Shown piece by piece: positions 11,477-22,639 of a stretch of DNA of 64,000 nucleotides. Below the pieces are notes generated by a model that was given only the letters and a program-made list of their open reading frames with translations, made no database searches and was not told the origin of the DNA. Positions within the stretch are counted from its first letter, which is position 1. Each line of letters opens with the position of its first letter. Location: contig CM039120.1 of NCBI GenBank assembly GCA_022036555.1, positions 33,257,716 to 33,321,715 of the forward strand. The letters are read 5' to 3'. Source of the stretch: Microstegium vimineum (Eukaryota; Streptophyta; Magnoliopsida; Poales; Poaceae). Position numbers and translations under genes: made by a program.

Positions 11477-12309
11477 TGTTGACACAAAAAACGTCTGATC
11501 TGCAAACACCTCGGGCTTATACCCGAACTCGGTATCCAAAGGTGTGCCAGTCGATTTGACCAGTTAATCGACAAGGATGATAACTAGAACAAACTTGAAC
11601 GAGACGACAACGATGCGCCCGGACGTCAAAGCTCAATTTGATCAAAACGCGGAACTTGCGAAGTAGACGGAGATCTTGTAGATGCAGCCCGTCGAGATCG
11701 TAAGAACTCGTAAATAAACTATAACTAATGCTAAAAGGTAGATGCTAGAAAAGTAGATAAAAAGTAATATATGTATTTGATTGTTTGGATATATCTCTCA
11801 TACGAGCCCTAAGTACATATTTATACTCCGGTAGGAGGAGTTGTACACAGACACGACTCATACCTAAACAAAACTCCTACTTTTAAGGAAATAAATGACC
11901 CGTGCAAGAGTCGGACTCAAACTGATATAATAATAATGGTATAAAATCACCAGTTTCCTTATCTATTCTCTTCGTGATGACACTTTCCATCGGCAAATTT
12001 CTTTCCATCCGCAACCTTCTTCCATTACCATCGGCATCTTCCTGCTGACATCACCTGCATCATCTCGCATCATCGGCAACATCTCGAATCGGCAATGTTT
12101 CCTTCTTCATCGGCAACACCTCCTCATTGGAAGGAACATCTTTCACCCTTAATGCTTCTTCAATCAAATTCACCATCGGCGATCTCCTCTACCTTCATTG
12201 GTAACCTGATCAGTGGCATCCCGATGCCGATGAGGAACAATGTTTTACCTTCTTGCCGATCAACGCACTTGGTTCAATATTGACCCGTACAAAAAAAGGT
12301 GTCAACAAT
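11477..12309 (-). repeat. Tat1 5' LTR
   Basis: The 833-bp LTR has TGTTGACAC/GTGTCAACA termini and pairs with 2263-3093. It would carry the promoter for minus-strand gag-pol. Confidence 0.93.
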
Positions 12310-12314
12310 GACTA
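12310..12314. repeat. Tat1 target-site duplication, right copy (ATGAC)
   Basis: Perfect match to 2258-2262. Confidence 0.93.
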
Positions 12315-12510
12315 TAGATTCAAACACCTTGGTGTGATGGAAGAAGAAGATCTTGATGTTATCATAATACTACAAAGCGATGTCCTAGTACAATTCTTTG
12401 GATTGGAAGAATTAGAGTCGAGGACGACTCCTTTTCAAGAGGGGGAGGATGATGAGGACAGGTCAGCTCGTCATGTGGTGGAACATGAAGAAGATTCACA
12501 GACTACATGA
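12315..12510 (+). pseudogene. Short coding tail of element G
   Basis: This is an open stretch that continues G to the right of the Tat1 insertion and ends in residues GLEELESRTTPFQEGEDDED. The underlying DNA is purine-rich (AAGAGGGGGAGGATGATGAG at about 12438-12457) and parallels the tract near 2130. I recognise no catalytic domain. It may be the C-terminus of a gypsy polyprotein or second ORF close to the 3' LTR. Confidence 0.4.
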
Positions 12511-12537
12511 AAAGAGGTATACACATCAATAGGAGAA

Positions 12538-13104
12538 TGTTACTCTACATGAGAGAAAACCTATAGACCAAAACGGACCTGTTTAGTTCCAAAATGGACC
12601 AGTTAAAGAAATACCCATATCTTTGCACTCTGAGAAGCTTTTCAGGCCCTTGAAGACATTTTTGAAAGCTCATCAAGTCTATTTTCCAATGCAAACAAAC
12701 CCCACCCCTTTTGGTCATGCCAATCTAGAGATATACACGATTTAGTCAAGATTGCTCAGAAGGCCAACAGTTTCACAGGACATAATGTTGGTTTAACTTC
12801 TCCTGCAAAATTGTATCATTCTATAATGTTTCGTCATGCATTGTATACATGTATAGAAAGATCTTCAAGTCTACTTTCACACCCAACAAACGGCTCATCA
12901 TTTCGACTTCCCAATAAAGAATTATGATCAGTTTAGTAGAAACTGCTCCGGTGGCTAACAGTCACGCGAAGCCACTTTGGGAAGCCATCTCGCGGTGACC
13001 TTTCACATAGCCTATCTTCAGAAACTCCTTGGACGGTTGTTCCTAGTATATATATCCCCTGCAACTAATCTATTAGAAAACTTTTGATAATTTGAGAACC
13101 TATA
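12538..13104 (+). repeat. LTR-like block of element G
   Basis: A TG after a purine-rich stretch (AGGAGAA) opens the block. TATATATAT at 13047-13055 could be its TATA box. A primer-binding-like site follows at 13105. No second copy is in the window, so the boundaries are estimates. Confidence 0.45.
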
Positions 13105-13117
13105 TGGTATTACAGCC
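13105..13117 (+). other. Primer-binding-like site of element G
   Basis: TGGTATTACAGCC differs by two bases from TGGTATCAGAGCC, the usual plant initiator-Met tRNA primer site. Bases 13118-13447 after it look like a leader, with no coding signal that I trust. Confidence 0.5.
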
Positions 13118-13447
13118 GAGCTGTTAAGTGTCTTACTCAAACCTTTGTTCTTCCTTGTTCTTCTTGGACTTGTGAAGTGATTCCTCTGGGATCCCCTACT
13201 TCATGCTCTACGGTTTCCGTTCGGCTTCGCCGTATGGTGTGGATTAGTTCCGGATTGTGATTCTGCGGTCGTTCGGAGATCGAGTCGAAGTCCTTGCGGT
13301 TTTGGTGCCTCTCTCCCCGTCGCTTGGTCGCATCCAACCTTGGACAGGTATAAAGCTAGTTATCCCCCGCTGTTCGCAGCAAGTTATCCTTTGTTTGAAT
13401 CCTACTGTTGTGAAGATCGGGTCATTCCCTTACCGATCCATATCGGG

Positions 13448-14070
13448 TCTTGTCACAAATTGAGCGATGATTTCTTTGGGATAGCTCCCCAACTGCACTA
13501 GGATCATGCGTACAAAGTTTGGTTGCAGTTGGTGACCATTTGGATCGGATTTCGAAAGTTTTGGTGAAGAGAAAAACGATTTTCGCGTTTCTGCGCTCTG
13601 TTCGGGAGCATCGGAAGCTCTAGGGTTTGGCGTAGGACGGTCCGTCGGAGGCACCAGACGCGACATCGTGCTGACGCCAACGTCCGTCGAAATTGTCCGT
13701 GTGTGTGTGAGTTTGGCGTCGGACGCTCACCCAAGCGTCCGTTGCCCAGCGTCCGACGCCCTGCCTTCTGCTTCTTCTCTGCAAGGCTCTCTGGAAGGCC
13801 GACGGACGCTCGCCTAAGCGCCCGTCGCCAGCATCCGTCGCCCAACTGTCCAGCGTCCGATGCCTGTCTTTTTGGCTGTTTTGCTTGGAGTTTTTGCCGC
13901 TTTTCATAGGGGTTGAGAACTCATTCTTGGGGGTTTGTAGTGAGTTTTCCTCCACTGACAGTGAGCACCCAACAACTGAGTTTGGTTTTTGGGAAGAGTG
14001 GCCCGAATATTTCAAGTGAAATTTGAGGCTCCCATTCACCCCCTCTGGTCGCCGTTCTCGGTCCTTCACA
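13448..14070 (+). repeat. Sirevirus S1 3' LTR, second part
   Basis: This part is inverse to 17387-18117 of the S2 LTR, including the palindrome-rich GTCCGAC/GTCGGAC section (13645-13862). It also shares the terminal stretch containing ACCCCCTCTGGTCGCCG and ending GGTCCTTCA. The LTR end falls at 14068-14070, where Athila A coding sequence starts. Confidence 0.85.
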
Positions 14071-15628
14071 TGATGTTGAGTCCTGATCCAAGATCACAAA
14101 AGGCGTTGTGGAAGGTTTGTTTTCCAATAGAGCACTTGATCGTCGAATGGTCTAGATCTTCCTTCTTCATGATGAAGGGAGGATCGAGAAGATAGCCCCA
14201 ATTGGAGCGAAGTGGAGGCTTACCGAACCTCATTGTGACCATATTGACATGCTCAATTGAATCCTCTGGTTTCCCAAGAATCTTACCTTGTTCTATAGAT
14301 GGCATAGCTGCAGCTAATTGAGCTAGTTGGGTTTCTAACATTTTGTTAAAGACCAATTAATTTTTCATGGCAGTGGCAAAGCTATCCATTTTCTCACCAA
14401 GATTTTCAAGAACTGTATCATTGGCAATCATTTTTATATTTATTCCATCATTAATTTTAGATTGACCAAGAACAAGATCTTTTAATGAAGGCTGATTATT
14501 ATAAGAATTGTAATTGTTGTAATTTCTATTACCTCCATTACCTTGGTAGAAGGGGCGCAAATTCCAACCTCCTTGTTGTTGGGGTCGATACCCGTTGTTG
14601 TTGTGGTGGTTGTTGTTGATGAAGTTCATGTCCTCCTTCGATGTCTCGGGGCAGTTGTTGCCCGAGTGATCGTTTCCCCTGCACACCTCGCACCATGGAT
14701 CAACTTCAATAGCTCGTGTGGTGGCAGTGGGGTACATGGCCTCTTGTTCGTTCTTGGAACCTTCCTCTGTCTTCTTCATTAAGAGGTCCATCTTGGCAGA
14801 GAGCATGTCCACCTCATTGACGGTGTGCATACCTCTCCTTTTTGGTTGGAGACGTTCCTCACCCCATCCTTGGTTGATCACCATTTTCTCGATGAGGTCC
14901 TTGACATTCCTCACTGTGTGTTGGAGGAATGCCCCTCCAGCAGCAGCATCAAGGTGAGTACAGGCCATACTGGATAGCCCGTGGTAGAATCCTTGAATCA
15001 AGAGCCAATCGTCTATCCCATGATGAGGACATGCACGAATGTACTCTTGGAGATGCTCCCATGCTTCGGGAATCGTCTTGTCAGACTATTGTTGGAAGCT
15101 CGAAATCTTTCCGCGAAGGGCATTGGTTTTGCCCGTCGGGAAGAACTATGTGTTGGCACACCTCTCCCATGTAGTGGCTTCTTCTTTGTCGGCGTAGAAC
15201 CATTGCTTCGCCTTTCCCAATAACAAAAATGGGAAAATACAAAGGCGAATGGCATCAGACGCCACTCCCTTGATGGTAAAAGTGCCACATAACTCCATGT
15301 AGTGCTGGAGATGAGCATTGGCATTCTCATGGGGCTTCCCACAAAATTGGTTGGCTTGCACCATGTGGATCAAGGCGGGCTTCAGCTCGAAGGTGTCATC
15401 CCCGAAGTTGACTTCAGGGCCCTGAGCTACATGGGCAGCGGACGAGGCTGAGAAGTCAGAGATCGCCTTCTGGGTCATGGCTTCCTTGAGTGGTGGTGCG
15501 GAGCCTCCTTCCTCGAATGGATTTAGGGACAAGATGAACCTCTGAGGGGGAACTTGACGACGTCTAGTCCTCCTCAACAGTTGCTCGGGATATTCTAGAT
15601 AATTTCCTGGCAGTTGGAAACCATTCAT
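14071..15628 (-). pseudogene. gag: Athila A gag and start of protease, broken
   Basis: On the minus strand the reading starts MNGFQLPGNY (15628) and includes the gag core with PHENANAHLQHYMELCGTF and AIRLCIFPFLL. A frameshift near 15146 leads to the next frame (from 15001) with a CCHC knuckle CEVCRGNDHSGNNC and a long Asn/Gln-rich linker. A stop at about 14354-14356 precedes the protease start, whose active-site-like CDLGSGLNIM is cut off at 14071 by the S1 LTR. Gag would form the particle that packages element RNA, and protease would process the polyprotein. The element is dead in this copy. Confidence 0.85.
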
Positions 15629-15724
15629 ACACTGTCTGGCTTCACAAGAAAGGAAGACACAAACAGGGGTAAGCCCCTATGACTAATTGATAACTAAGTT
15701 AACGAGAACGGTGCCATAAATGCT
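15629..15724 (-). other. Athila A leader and primer-binding region
   Basis: Just inside the LTR the minus strand reads AGCATTTATGGCACCG, the counterpart of AGCAATTTTTGGCGCC in Athila B (44859-44874). The start of gag follows about 95 bp later. Confidence 0.6.
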
Positions 15725-17386
15725 TGTTGATATTTCCTATGACTATTGGATAAATCCGCAAGCGCATAGATTATACCGTTGTAGAACTTCACCTAGGAGT
15801 ATTCCAAGGTATCGTAATTTATATTTTCCCAAGGGAAAGCTGAGCTAGAAATGATAATTAGAGAGAGATCCAAGAGTGCACCTCAACTTAGTACCAACTA
15901 GTATAGGTTGGTAATCAAATAAAGTGATAGGAAGGGTGATAAATGAATAAGCCAAGGTAAAAGATAACTTAGAGATAACTAGTGAGTATAGCTAGGTGGG
16001 AGGACAATGAGAGATTATAAAGACTCCTATGTAATTCACTCTACTTCAATACACTTAGCCAATTAATTAGTCGAAAAACAATAGTTTGTCTCCTCAATAC
16101 AAGTATGCTAGGCGAGAGGATAGATCAGTAGGAGGACCAAACTCCTACCGGACCACGCTCTCTTTTTATAGGGGCCTTACCTTTTAAGAACTTGCCTAAG
16201 AACACGTGGTGGAATACAAAGACTTGACAAGGCTGTCACTCTCTTGCTAGCTACCACAAACAATCCGTGCAACAGGCGGTAACCAAGAATAAGATGATGT
16301 ATAAGCACCACGCTTACACACAACTTACTACTTTCACTATGATCTATAACCAAAGAACCCTATGATAGGCAATGATCGCATATGGGAAAGACCACAAGGA
16401 TCATAGACTATTGATGTAAAGGCTAGTAATAAGCAAAAGCATATAACAAGACTATAACAAGTATAGTAATGTTCAAAGTAAATACTAAGTAAAGTAGAGG
16501 AAAAGTAATATATTGAATAAGATAAAGTCTTACAAAGAAGGAAAGATACAAGAGCAATACCAGACTTTCTAGAAGACAGACTCTGGAAATCCCGAGCGCA
16601 GCTCGACTCAACTCTAACTCCCACTCTAGACTAACTACTAGAACAATCTAAGGAATAGAGCTTGTAGGCTTCTTCACCATGTATGAAGAGGGCGTTTTGA
16701 GCCTTTGTTTATAGTGGGAGGTGGAGTAGGGGCTACTCCACCGCCACGTCATCGATCCAGGAATCTTCAATAATTCTCCACCCTTGGATTCACCGCCTCT
16801 AAACCGACTTAGAGTGAGTGGCCTTGATCTTCAACATGTGCTAAATGTGTGGCGAGGTCACCAGGCGCAACACCGACCTAGGGGGTGATCGGCCGACCCC
16901 CCCCCTATGGCCTATGGGCCCTGCCGTGGTCTTCTAGAACATGCCCCACTGGTCAGGGACCAAGTAGGGGGGGTGGTGCCCCTGGTAGGAGATCGGCCGA
17001 TCCCCTATAGGGGTCTAGGGCCCACCTCGGCCTTCCAGAAGGTGTCCCCGCTTGTCATGTCTCTTAGTTGGTTCTTCTAAGTTGTTTGTCACGTTGATCT
17101 CCTTGATGTGGGTGCATGGATCCATGTGGGGTGCATTTGAGCCGTTGGGAGGAAACACAAGCTGATCCAAGGGCTGAGGATCACTTGGGAGTGCTTCCCC
17201 TGGATCATGGCTAGTGTGAGGGGCCTGGTGGGCCTAGCATGGGGTCCACCGACCCACTATGTGGGTCCCACTGGCTCTCCTTGCTCCATTTCTTCTAATT
17301 CTGCATCAAACACTTCATGGACATGTGGAACTTGTTATTTACAAAAGTATGCTCATGATGTAATTGTTTATCCTTGATCCTGAAGT
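15725..17386 (-). repeat. Athila A 5' LTR, main part
   Basis: This LTR ends with CAACA on the minus strand at 15725. It resembles the Athila B LTR (43525-44858) in order and wording: a GAGCTGCGCTC block, then AT-rich transcribed sequence, and GC-rich GGGCCCAC stretches upstream. About 55 bp of its 5' end lies at 28332-28386, across the S2 insertion. Several small open frames here, one hydrophobic (16337-16624), look fortuitous. Confidence 0.75.
17382..17386. repeat. Sirevirus S2 target-site duplication, left (GAAGT)
   Basis: GAAGT here and GAGGT at 28332-28336 flank S2 exactly and differ at one base, consistent with an older insertion. Confidence 0.75.
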
Positions 17387-19324
17387 TGAAGGACCGAGAA
17401 CGGCGACCAGAGGGGGGGGGTGAATGGGAGCCAAATAAAAATTTCTTTCGGAAAAACTTGACCCTTGTCCCAAACACAACCCAAAGAGAAAGCTAGGCTC
17501 ATGACCCACAAGTGGGTGGATGTTCTAGGAGATGTACTAGGAACACAGCGGAGCTAGCTACGAACCTAGAGAAACAAACCGCGAAGCAAACGGAAAAACA
17601 CAGCAGACAGCAGAGGCATCAGACGTTGGGAAGCTAGGTGTCGGACGGTCTGACGCAGTGCAACGGACGCTGGTGTCGGACGCTTGGACAAGCATCCGTC
17701 GCCCTTCCAGAGAGCACCGCAGAGAGGAAATCACACAAAGGGGCGTCGGACGTGTCCGACGCGCACCCGACGGACGCTGAGGAGCGTCCGATGCGTTTTA
17801 CACAGAGAGCCTGTAAACTGCAAAAACCGACGGACTCGTTCGGCGGGTTGAAGATGGACGATCGCAAGCATCCGGCGCAACCTTGACCCGCGTAGAAGAA
17901 TCGCGCGACGGACAGTGACGTCAGCACGCCTCAACGGCCGATGCAAAAGCTCGGAGCGTCCGACGCTCACGGACAAAGCGCAGAAACGCAAAAACCCCGG
18001 TTTTCCTCACCAAATCTTTCCAAATCCGATCCAAATGGTCACCAACTACAACCAAACTTTGTAGGCATGATCCTAGTGCAGTTGGGAAGTTATCCCGAAG
18101 AAATCATCGCTCAATTTGAGTTGGTTAGATGAGCACAAAGGGATTTCGGGAGAAAACCCCAAAACAAAGAACACCGCAAAGAAATCACCCGATCTGTGTG
18201 CTCGTGAGGTTTTAGGAAAATTCCATCGGTGCAAATTTGCTACCCACAAGTACGAAGAACTTGGTTCAAACAGATTTTGCAAAGCTTCTCTCAAACAAGA
18301 ACTCTCGTCTCAGGAAAAAGAGAGCAAACACAAAAAACAAAGAACACAAGCAAAAGCACAAGACACAATCAATTAATCAACACCGCCATGGCTTACGGAG
18401 GGTAATGCCTCCGATTCCCACAAAAGATCCTTGAGTTCTTACAAAGGTTGGTAGAATCAACCCAGGGCCCTCATGAACTAGAGAGAGGTTAGAGAAAGAG
18501 AGAGAGAGAGGAATAGTGCAAATGATTAGGGTTCAAGATGTGGGATGAGGATACCACTTCATCCCCTATTTAACAGGGCTTTGGCTATTTCCCAAAGACC
18601 CCCCTAGATACATGAGTGAACTACCTAGCCTAAGCATCGCAGTCCAAGCTCCGGAAAATATCTCCTGCAATTTGGATGGACGGCCCCGTTTCCTGCCAGG
18701 AGTTGCCATCGTCTCGACGCAACCTCTAGGATTCCGCCACGTGCCATCCCCGCTTACTCGAAAGCTCCGCCTAGGTTTTGAGGCCCAAACCAAGGAAACC
18801 CACCACCGGTAGCTATTGGCTCAACCACCGAACCCCGAGTTTTGAGGCCCAAATTTGGAAACCGTTCTCGGATGGTTTTGAGGCCCAAACCACCAAACCG
18901 CTCGACTCGAGCCACCTTGTCCTTGCCCGGTCGGACTCCGAGTCCCATGAGCCTCCGCTCGACCCGCTCGTCCGCCGTCTTGACCTGGTCAACTCGGTCT
19001 TCCTCCATGTCTTCTCGCACTCGCAGGTGCCAAGTACTAGCCACCACAGCTAGTCCGCCGGCGCCCATGGTCCCTCAGTCCGAGCCCCGCTTCCGCCCTT
19101 CACCGCTCTCAGTCCATCGTCACGACAAGCCTCTACTCGACCTTCTCCACGCCATTGACCACTGTCACTAGGCATAGCACCTGCACACCACAAGCCGATA
19201 GAGAGGCACACATTTTCTTTCGCAAAGATTAGTAGTAAGCCACTCAAACTGAAACGCTCAAGTGTTGGGCAATCACTCATCACAAAACTGAACTACATGG
19301 GTACTTATCCACCATGTGTTCGCA
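17387..19324 (-). repeat. Sirevirus S2 3' LTR
   Basis: The 1938-bp LTR starts TGCGAACAC (minus strand, 19324) after the polypurine tract and ends GGTCCTTCA at 17387. It is colinear with the right LTR for about 1.3 kb and with both S1 LTR parts. It includes a GA-rich run at 18491-18511. Confidence 0.88.
17636..17965. repeat. Cluster of GTCCGAC/GTCGGAC palindromic motifs in the Sirevirus LTR
   Basis: Repeated cores appear in both orientations, for example GCGTCGGACGTGTCCGACGC at about 17743-17762, and further copies near 17640, 17667, 17788 and 17957. The S1 LTR has the matching cluster at 13645-13862. Sireviruses are known for repeated palindromic motifs in the LTR. Their role, perhaps regulatory, is unproven here. 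Confidence 0.65.
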
Positions 19325-20927
19325 ATCTCCCCCTTGATGAGTGCATTGTCAACACAAGTGCATTTCAGATTTGAGCCACGAGGTAATGCTCTCCAAATGA
19401 CCAAAAAGCTAAGAAAGCCAAAACGGGGTCACTTGAGAGAAGCAAAACGAATCCAAAAACTTGGTTCCCAAAGACATGGGCAACGGCTCGACGCAACCAA
19501 GCAAATGAAAGCTACCCTCAAGAAGAGGCAGAAAACGGGCTCAACACCGCTAGCAAGTCCAAGATACCAATAAAAAACTCTCAGAGCTCAGAATACCAAT
19601 TGAAACACTAAGGGAGCTCAAAGATACCAATTAAGCTTCATAAGGCTCAACAAGCCAATCGAAACCTGTCGGAGCCAACAAAGCAAGCTATACCCTACGG
19701 AAGAGGTAACGACTCAACACATCTAGCAAAAACTCCCCCTAAGAAAGATACCAATTGAATACCTATAGAAGAGCCAAAACAAGATACCAATCTGAACAAT
19801 CTTCTAAAGGCTCAAAAACTCCCCCTTGGAAGTAGATGGCTGAAAATGGAGTGAAATGCACATCTTCTCCCCCTTGGTGACACATGTAGTTCATCAAAAC
19901 TCAAAAACTCAAGACCCAGCTACAAATGCCATGAAATGCAAAAATGAGTGCAACAAGCTTCATACATAGAGCTAAGATAATGAATAGATGCTCTAAGTGA
20001 TGTGATCTTGTGAGAATAGGAAAAGCTCTACATGCCCAACAAAGACTCAGGTTGAGCTAAAGATCACTTTAGAAGCCAAAATAGAGAAGATTACATGTGT
20101 GAGCAAGGAATGGGTATCACCTCCTACCTCCTAGAGACAACTAGACATGGCAAACAAGATAGGATCTATCTTAAAGCAATCTCATGTATATCAAGTAAAA
20201 CTATCCCTAGCAAAGTTCATACAACAAGCCAATGACCCAACTGAAAGAATTTTTCAAATTTCAGAGTTTCGCAGCCAATTTCAGTTTTAGGCATATTTAA
20301 GTTGTATGCGAGTGGTTGTAAGCAAGGTGATGCCACTGCTTACCAACCGGGCAAAGTCAAAGGACTTGACACACTGGTTTTGGTCATACACGACACCGCT
20401 CAAGTTCCAACCATATCGGAAGTAGTCTCGAACACACGGTGAAGTGCTCATAATGTGGACCCAACTCGATCTTTCCAATTCACAAAACAGAGAGCAATTT
20501 CATTTTAGATCACTTTTAATCATGGTGCTCAATGGAAGTGAATGAACCAATGAAGAGCCATGGTTACAAGCTATATACAAAACAACAAAGAAGGATCTTC
20601 AAAAGCCTACACATGCTAGTGTCATTTCAGAGGTGACATGGGGAATTAAATTCAATTTTAAAGCTTTTCTAACTTAGCTATATTGCATATCAAAAGATCA
20701 AAGAGAGTCTAAGTTAGGCAACACCATAGACACATAAAGCACCTCAAACAGAGCATAGATTCATTATATCGGCTATAGGTATGAAGCTTAAAATGATCTA
20801 TGCCACAAATGCAAATGAGATGCACAATGCAATGACACCAATTGAAAGTTAAACACACAAAAAGAAAGGAAAAGAAAAGTCAAATAAGAACCAAAAAGAA
20901 CTATGATACACAAAGAACTTCCCTCAA
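19325..20927 (-). other. Sirevirus S2 3' untranslated region with multiple polypurine tracts
   Basis: There is no convincing gene in these 1.6 kb. On the plus strand CTCCCCCTTG-like tracts occur at 19327-19336, 19732-19740, 19819-19829 and 19867-19876. On the element's own strand these are polypurine tracts; the first abuts the LTR and is the functional one. A degenerate repeat around AGATACCAAT recurs at about 19562, 19591, 19622, 19746 and 19782. The same repeat unit is visible at the start of the window in S1. Confidence 0.65.
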
Positions 20928-22639
20928 CTAAAAAGGGAAGCAAACACCCAACTCGCCCCGAAGGCGAGAAAACGCAGCTTGATCCAAAGGTTTTGTGAGA
21001 ATATTCGCAAGCTGGTTTTGGGTCTCGACATGCCGGAGGTCAATGTCGCCCTTCTCGTAGTGATCACGCAAGAAGTGAAAACGGACCTCAATGTGCTTGG
21101 TTTTAGAGTGAAGCACAGGATTTTTGGCCACACTAATTGCACTCGTGCTATCGCAAAGCAGAGGCATCTTAGTAAGCACAAGACCAAAGTCTTTCAAAGT
21201 GACAATCATCCAAAGCAACTGCAAGCAACAGCTAGCCACGGCAACATACTCAGCTTCGCACGTCGACTGTGCCACGCTAGACTGTTTGCGAGAAGACCAA
21301 GACACCAAAGAAGACCCAAGAAACTGGCAAGCCCAGAAGTGGACTTCCGATCAAGACGGCAACCAGCAAAGTCGGCATCAGAATAACCACAAAGCTCAAG
21401 AGAGGAATAAGTGGAGAACCAAAGACCGAATTCAGGAGTGAAGCGTAAGTACCCTATGATGCGTTTCACCGCTTGCTTGTGCGAAGTCCGTGGGGACGCC
21501 TGAAAGCGAGCACACAAGCAGACGGCAAACTGAATGTCCGGCCGAATCGCTGTCAAGTATAGAAGCAACCCGATCATGCTTCGGTACTCCGTCTAATCCA
21601 CCGCCTCTACTTCCTCGTCCACATCCAAGGCAGTCATAGTCGACATGGGCGTCGAAAGAGGCTTTGCCTCACCCATGTCAAACTTCTTCAAAATATCCTT
21701 CGTGTACTTGCCTTGGTGCACAAACATCCCTTCCCGGGTTTGCCTTATTTGCAACCCGAGAAAGAAGGTTAACTTTGACATCATGCTCATCTCAAATTCC
21801 CTGCTCATAAGATCTGCAAACTTGGCAACAAGAGCATGAGAAGAACCACCAAAGATGATATCATCCACGTATATTTGGACAAGGAGAGTGTCTTTTCCTT
21901 GCTCGAGGAGAAACAACGTCTTATCTACCGATCCCATTTTAAAACCCTTAGCAAGCAAAAAGGTTTTTAGCTTACCATACCATGCTCTAGGGGCTTGTTG
22001 CAAACCATACAAAGCTTTGTAAATTTTAAAAACATGGTTTGGAAACTTGGGATTTTCAAAACCAGGAGGTTGTTTAATATAAACTTCCTCCTCTATGTAG
22101 CCATTTAAGAAAGCAATTTTAACGTCCATTTGAAAAAGTTTAAAACCCTTAGAAGCCGCAAAAGCTAGAAGGATTATAATGGCTTCTAAACGAGCTACAG
22201 GAGCAAAGGTTTCCTCATAGTCTATTCCCTCCTTTTGACAAAAGCCTTGAGCTACCAACCTAGCCTTGTTGTGCACTACCACCCCATCCTCACTTTGTAT
22301 ATTTTTTAAACCCCATTTGACACCTATGGGGTGGAAACTAGGTGGTGGAGGAACTAAGACCCAAACACGGTTTTGCTCAAAGTTTTCTAACTCCTCATGC
22401 AAGGCATTAACCCAATCCGGATCCATTAATTCGTGTCCAATATCCCGGGGCTCAAAAGAAGCGACAAAAGCCGAATGAGCAAAGTGAGACAGATAGGACC
22501 TAGACCGCGTGACTCGACGGTCGATGTCGCCGATGATGTTCTCCGGTGGGTGCTGTCGCTGGATGCGGCGGGGAGCCTGCCTGGACGAAGTGGCCTCCCC
22601 CTCGACAGCAGCTGGAGCTCCCAAAGGTGCAACGGGCAC
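20928..22639 (-). pseudogene. pol: Sirevirus S2 reverse transcriptase and RNase H, broken
   Basis: Frames 21593-22639, 21206-21577 and 20928-21308 together give copia reverse transcriptase with QMDVKIAFLNGYIEEEVYI and the catalytic IYVDDIIFG, then RNase H with a YSDADFAG block and the closing ILTKPLD. A stop at 21590-21592 separates RT from RNase H, and a frameshift lies near 21300. Substrate and template would be the element's own RNA. Motifs and order identify the Sirevirus lineage. Confidence 0.87.

Larger units (their letters stand above)
2263..12309 (-). mobile_element. Tat1, complete Tat-lineage Ty3/gypsy retrotransposon with antisense PMD gene
   Basis: This 10,047-bp element is bounded by LTRs of 831 and 833 bp that begin TGTTGACAC and end GTGTCAACA, and it is flanked by a 5-bp TSD. 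On the minus strand, gag lies next to the right (5') LTR, followed by RT, RNase H, a second RNase H and integrase. On the plus strand, between pol and the left (3') LTR, lies a spliced antisense gene. The second RNase H and an extra ORF in this position are hallmarks of the Tat lineage. Compared with Tat2 it lacks about 2.3 kb covering the gag C-terminus and protease. Confidence 0.93.
961..13447 (+). mobile_element. Element G, rearranged gypsy-like remnant within the S1 LTR
   Basis: Once Tat1 (2263-12309) is removed, about 2.4 kb of non-Sirevirus DNA remains between the two S1 LTR parts. In order it holds degenerate coding sequence (961-2226), a second short reading-frame tail (12315-12510), an LTR-like block (about 12538-13104) with a TATA box, a primer-binding-like site (13105-13117) and a leader-like stretch (13118-13447). 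The order 3' internal, LTR, 5' leader is not that of a normal insertion. The lineage is uncertain. The phrase FQEGEDDED before a purine tract resembles the 3' coding end of some grass gypsy elements, but this is recognition from memory, not a search. Confidence 0.5.
1..14070 (+). mobile_element. Sirevirus S1, 3' end, interrupted by nested insertions
   Basis: Only the 3' end of this plus-strand Ty1/copia Sirevirus is in the window. Bases 1-202 match, in inverse orientation, the 3' untranslated region of the second Sirevirus (about 19325-19590). The polypurine tract CAAGGGGGAGA lies at 191-201, and the 3' LTR begins with TGCGAACAC at 203. The LTR is split into 203-960 and 13448-14070 by element G with Tat1 inside it. 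The LTR ends within the protease codons of Athila A, so S1 inserted into Athila A. The body and 5' LTR of S1 lie left of the window, so its TSD cannot be checked. Confidence 0.85.

Noticed and set aside
13504..14069. Overlapping minus-strand frames rich in Arg/Pro
   Set aside because: They fall on the palindrome-rich, CG-rich part of the S1 LTR; frames on both strands are open for compositional reasons.
16337..16624. Hydrophobic 95-codon minus-strand frame resembling a membrane protein
   Set aside because: It lies in the AT-rich transcribed part of the Athila A LTR. T-rich DNA gives Leu/Phe/Tyr codons by chance.
18491..18511. GA-rich run as an independent microsatellite locus
   Set aside because: It is part of the Sirevirus LTR, is shorter in the partner LTR, and has no further structure.
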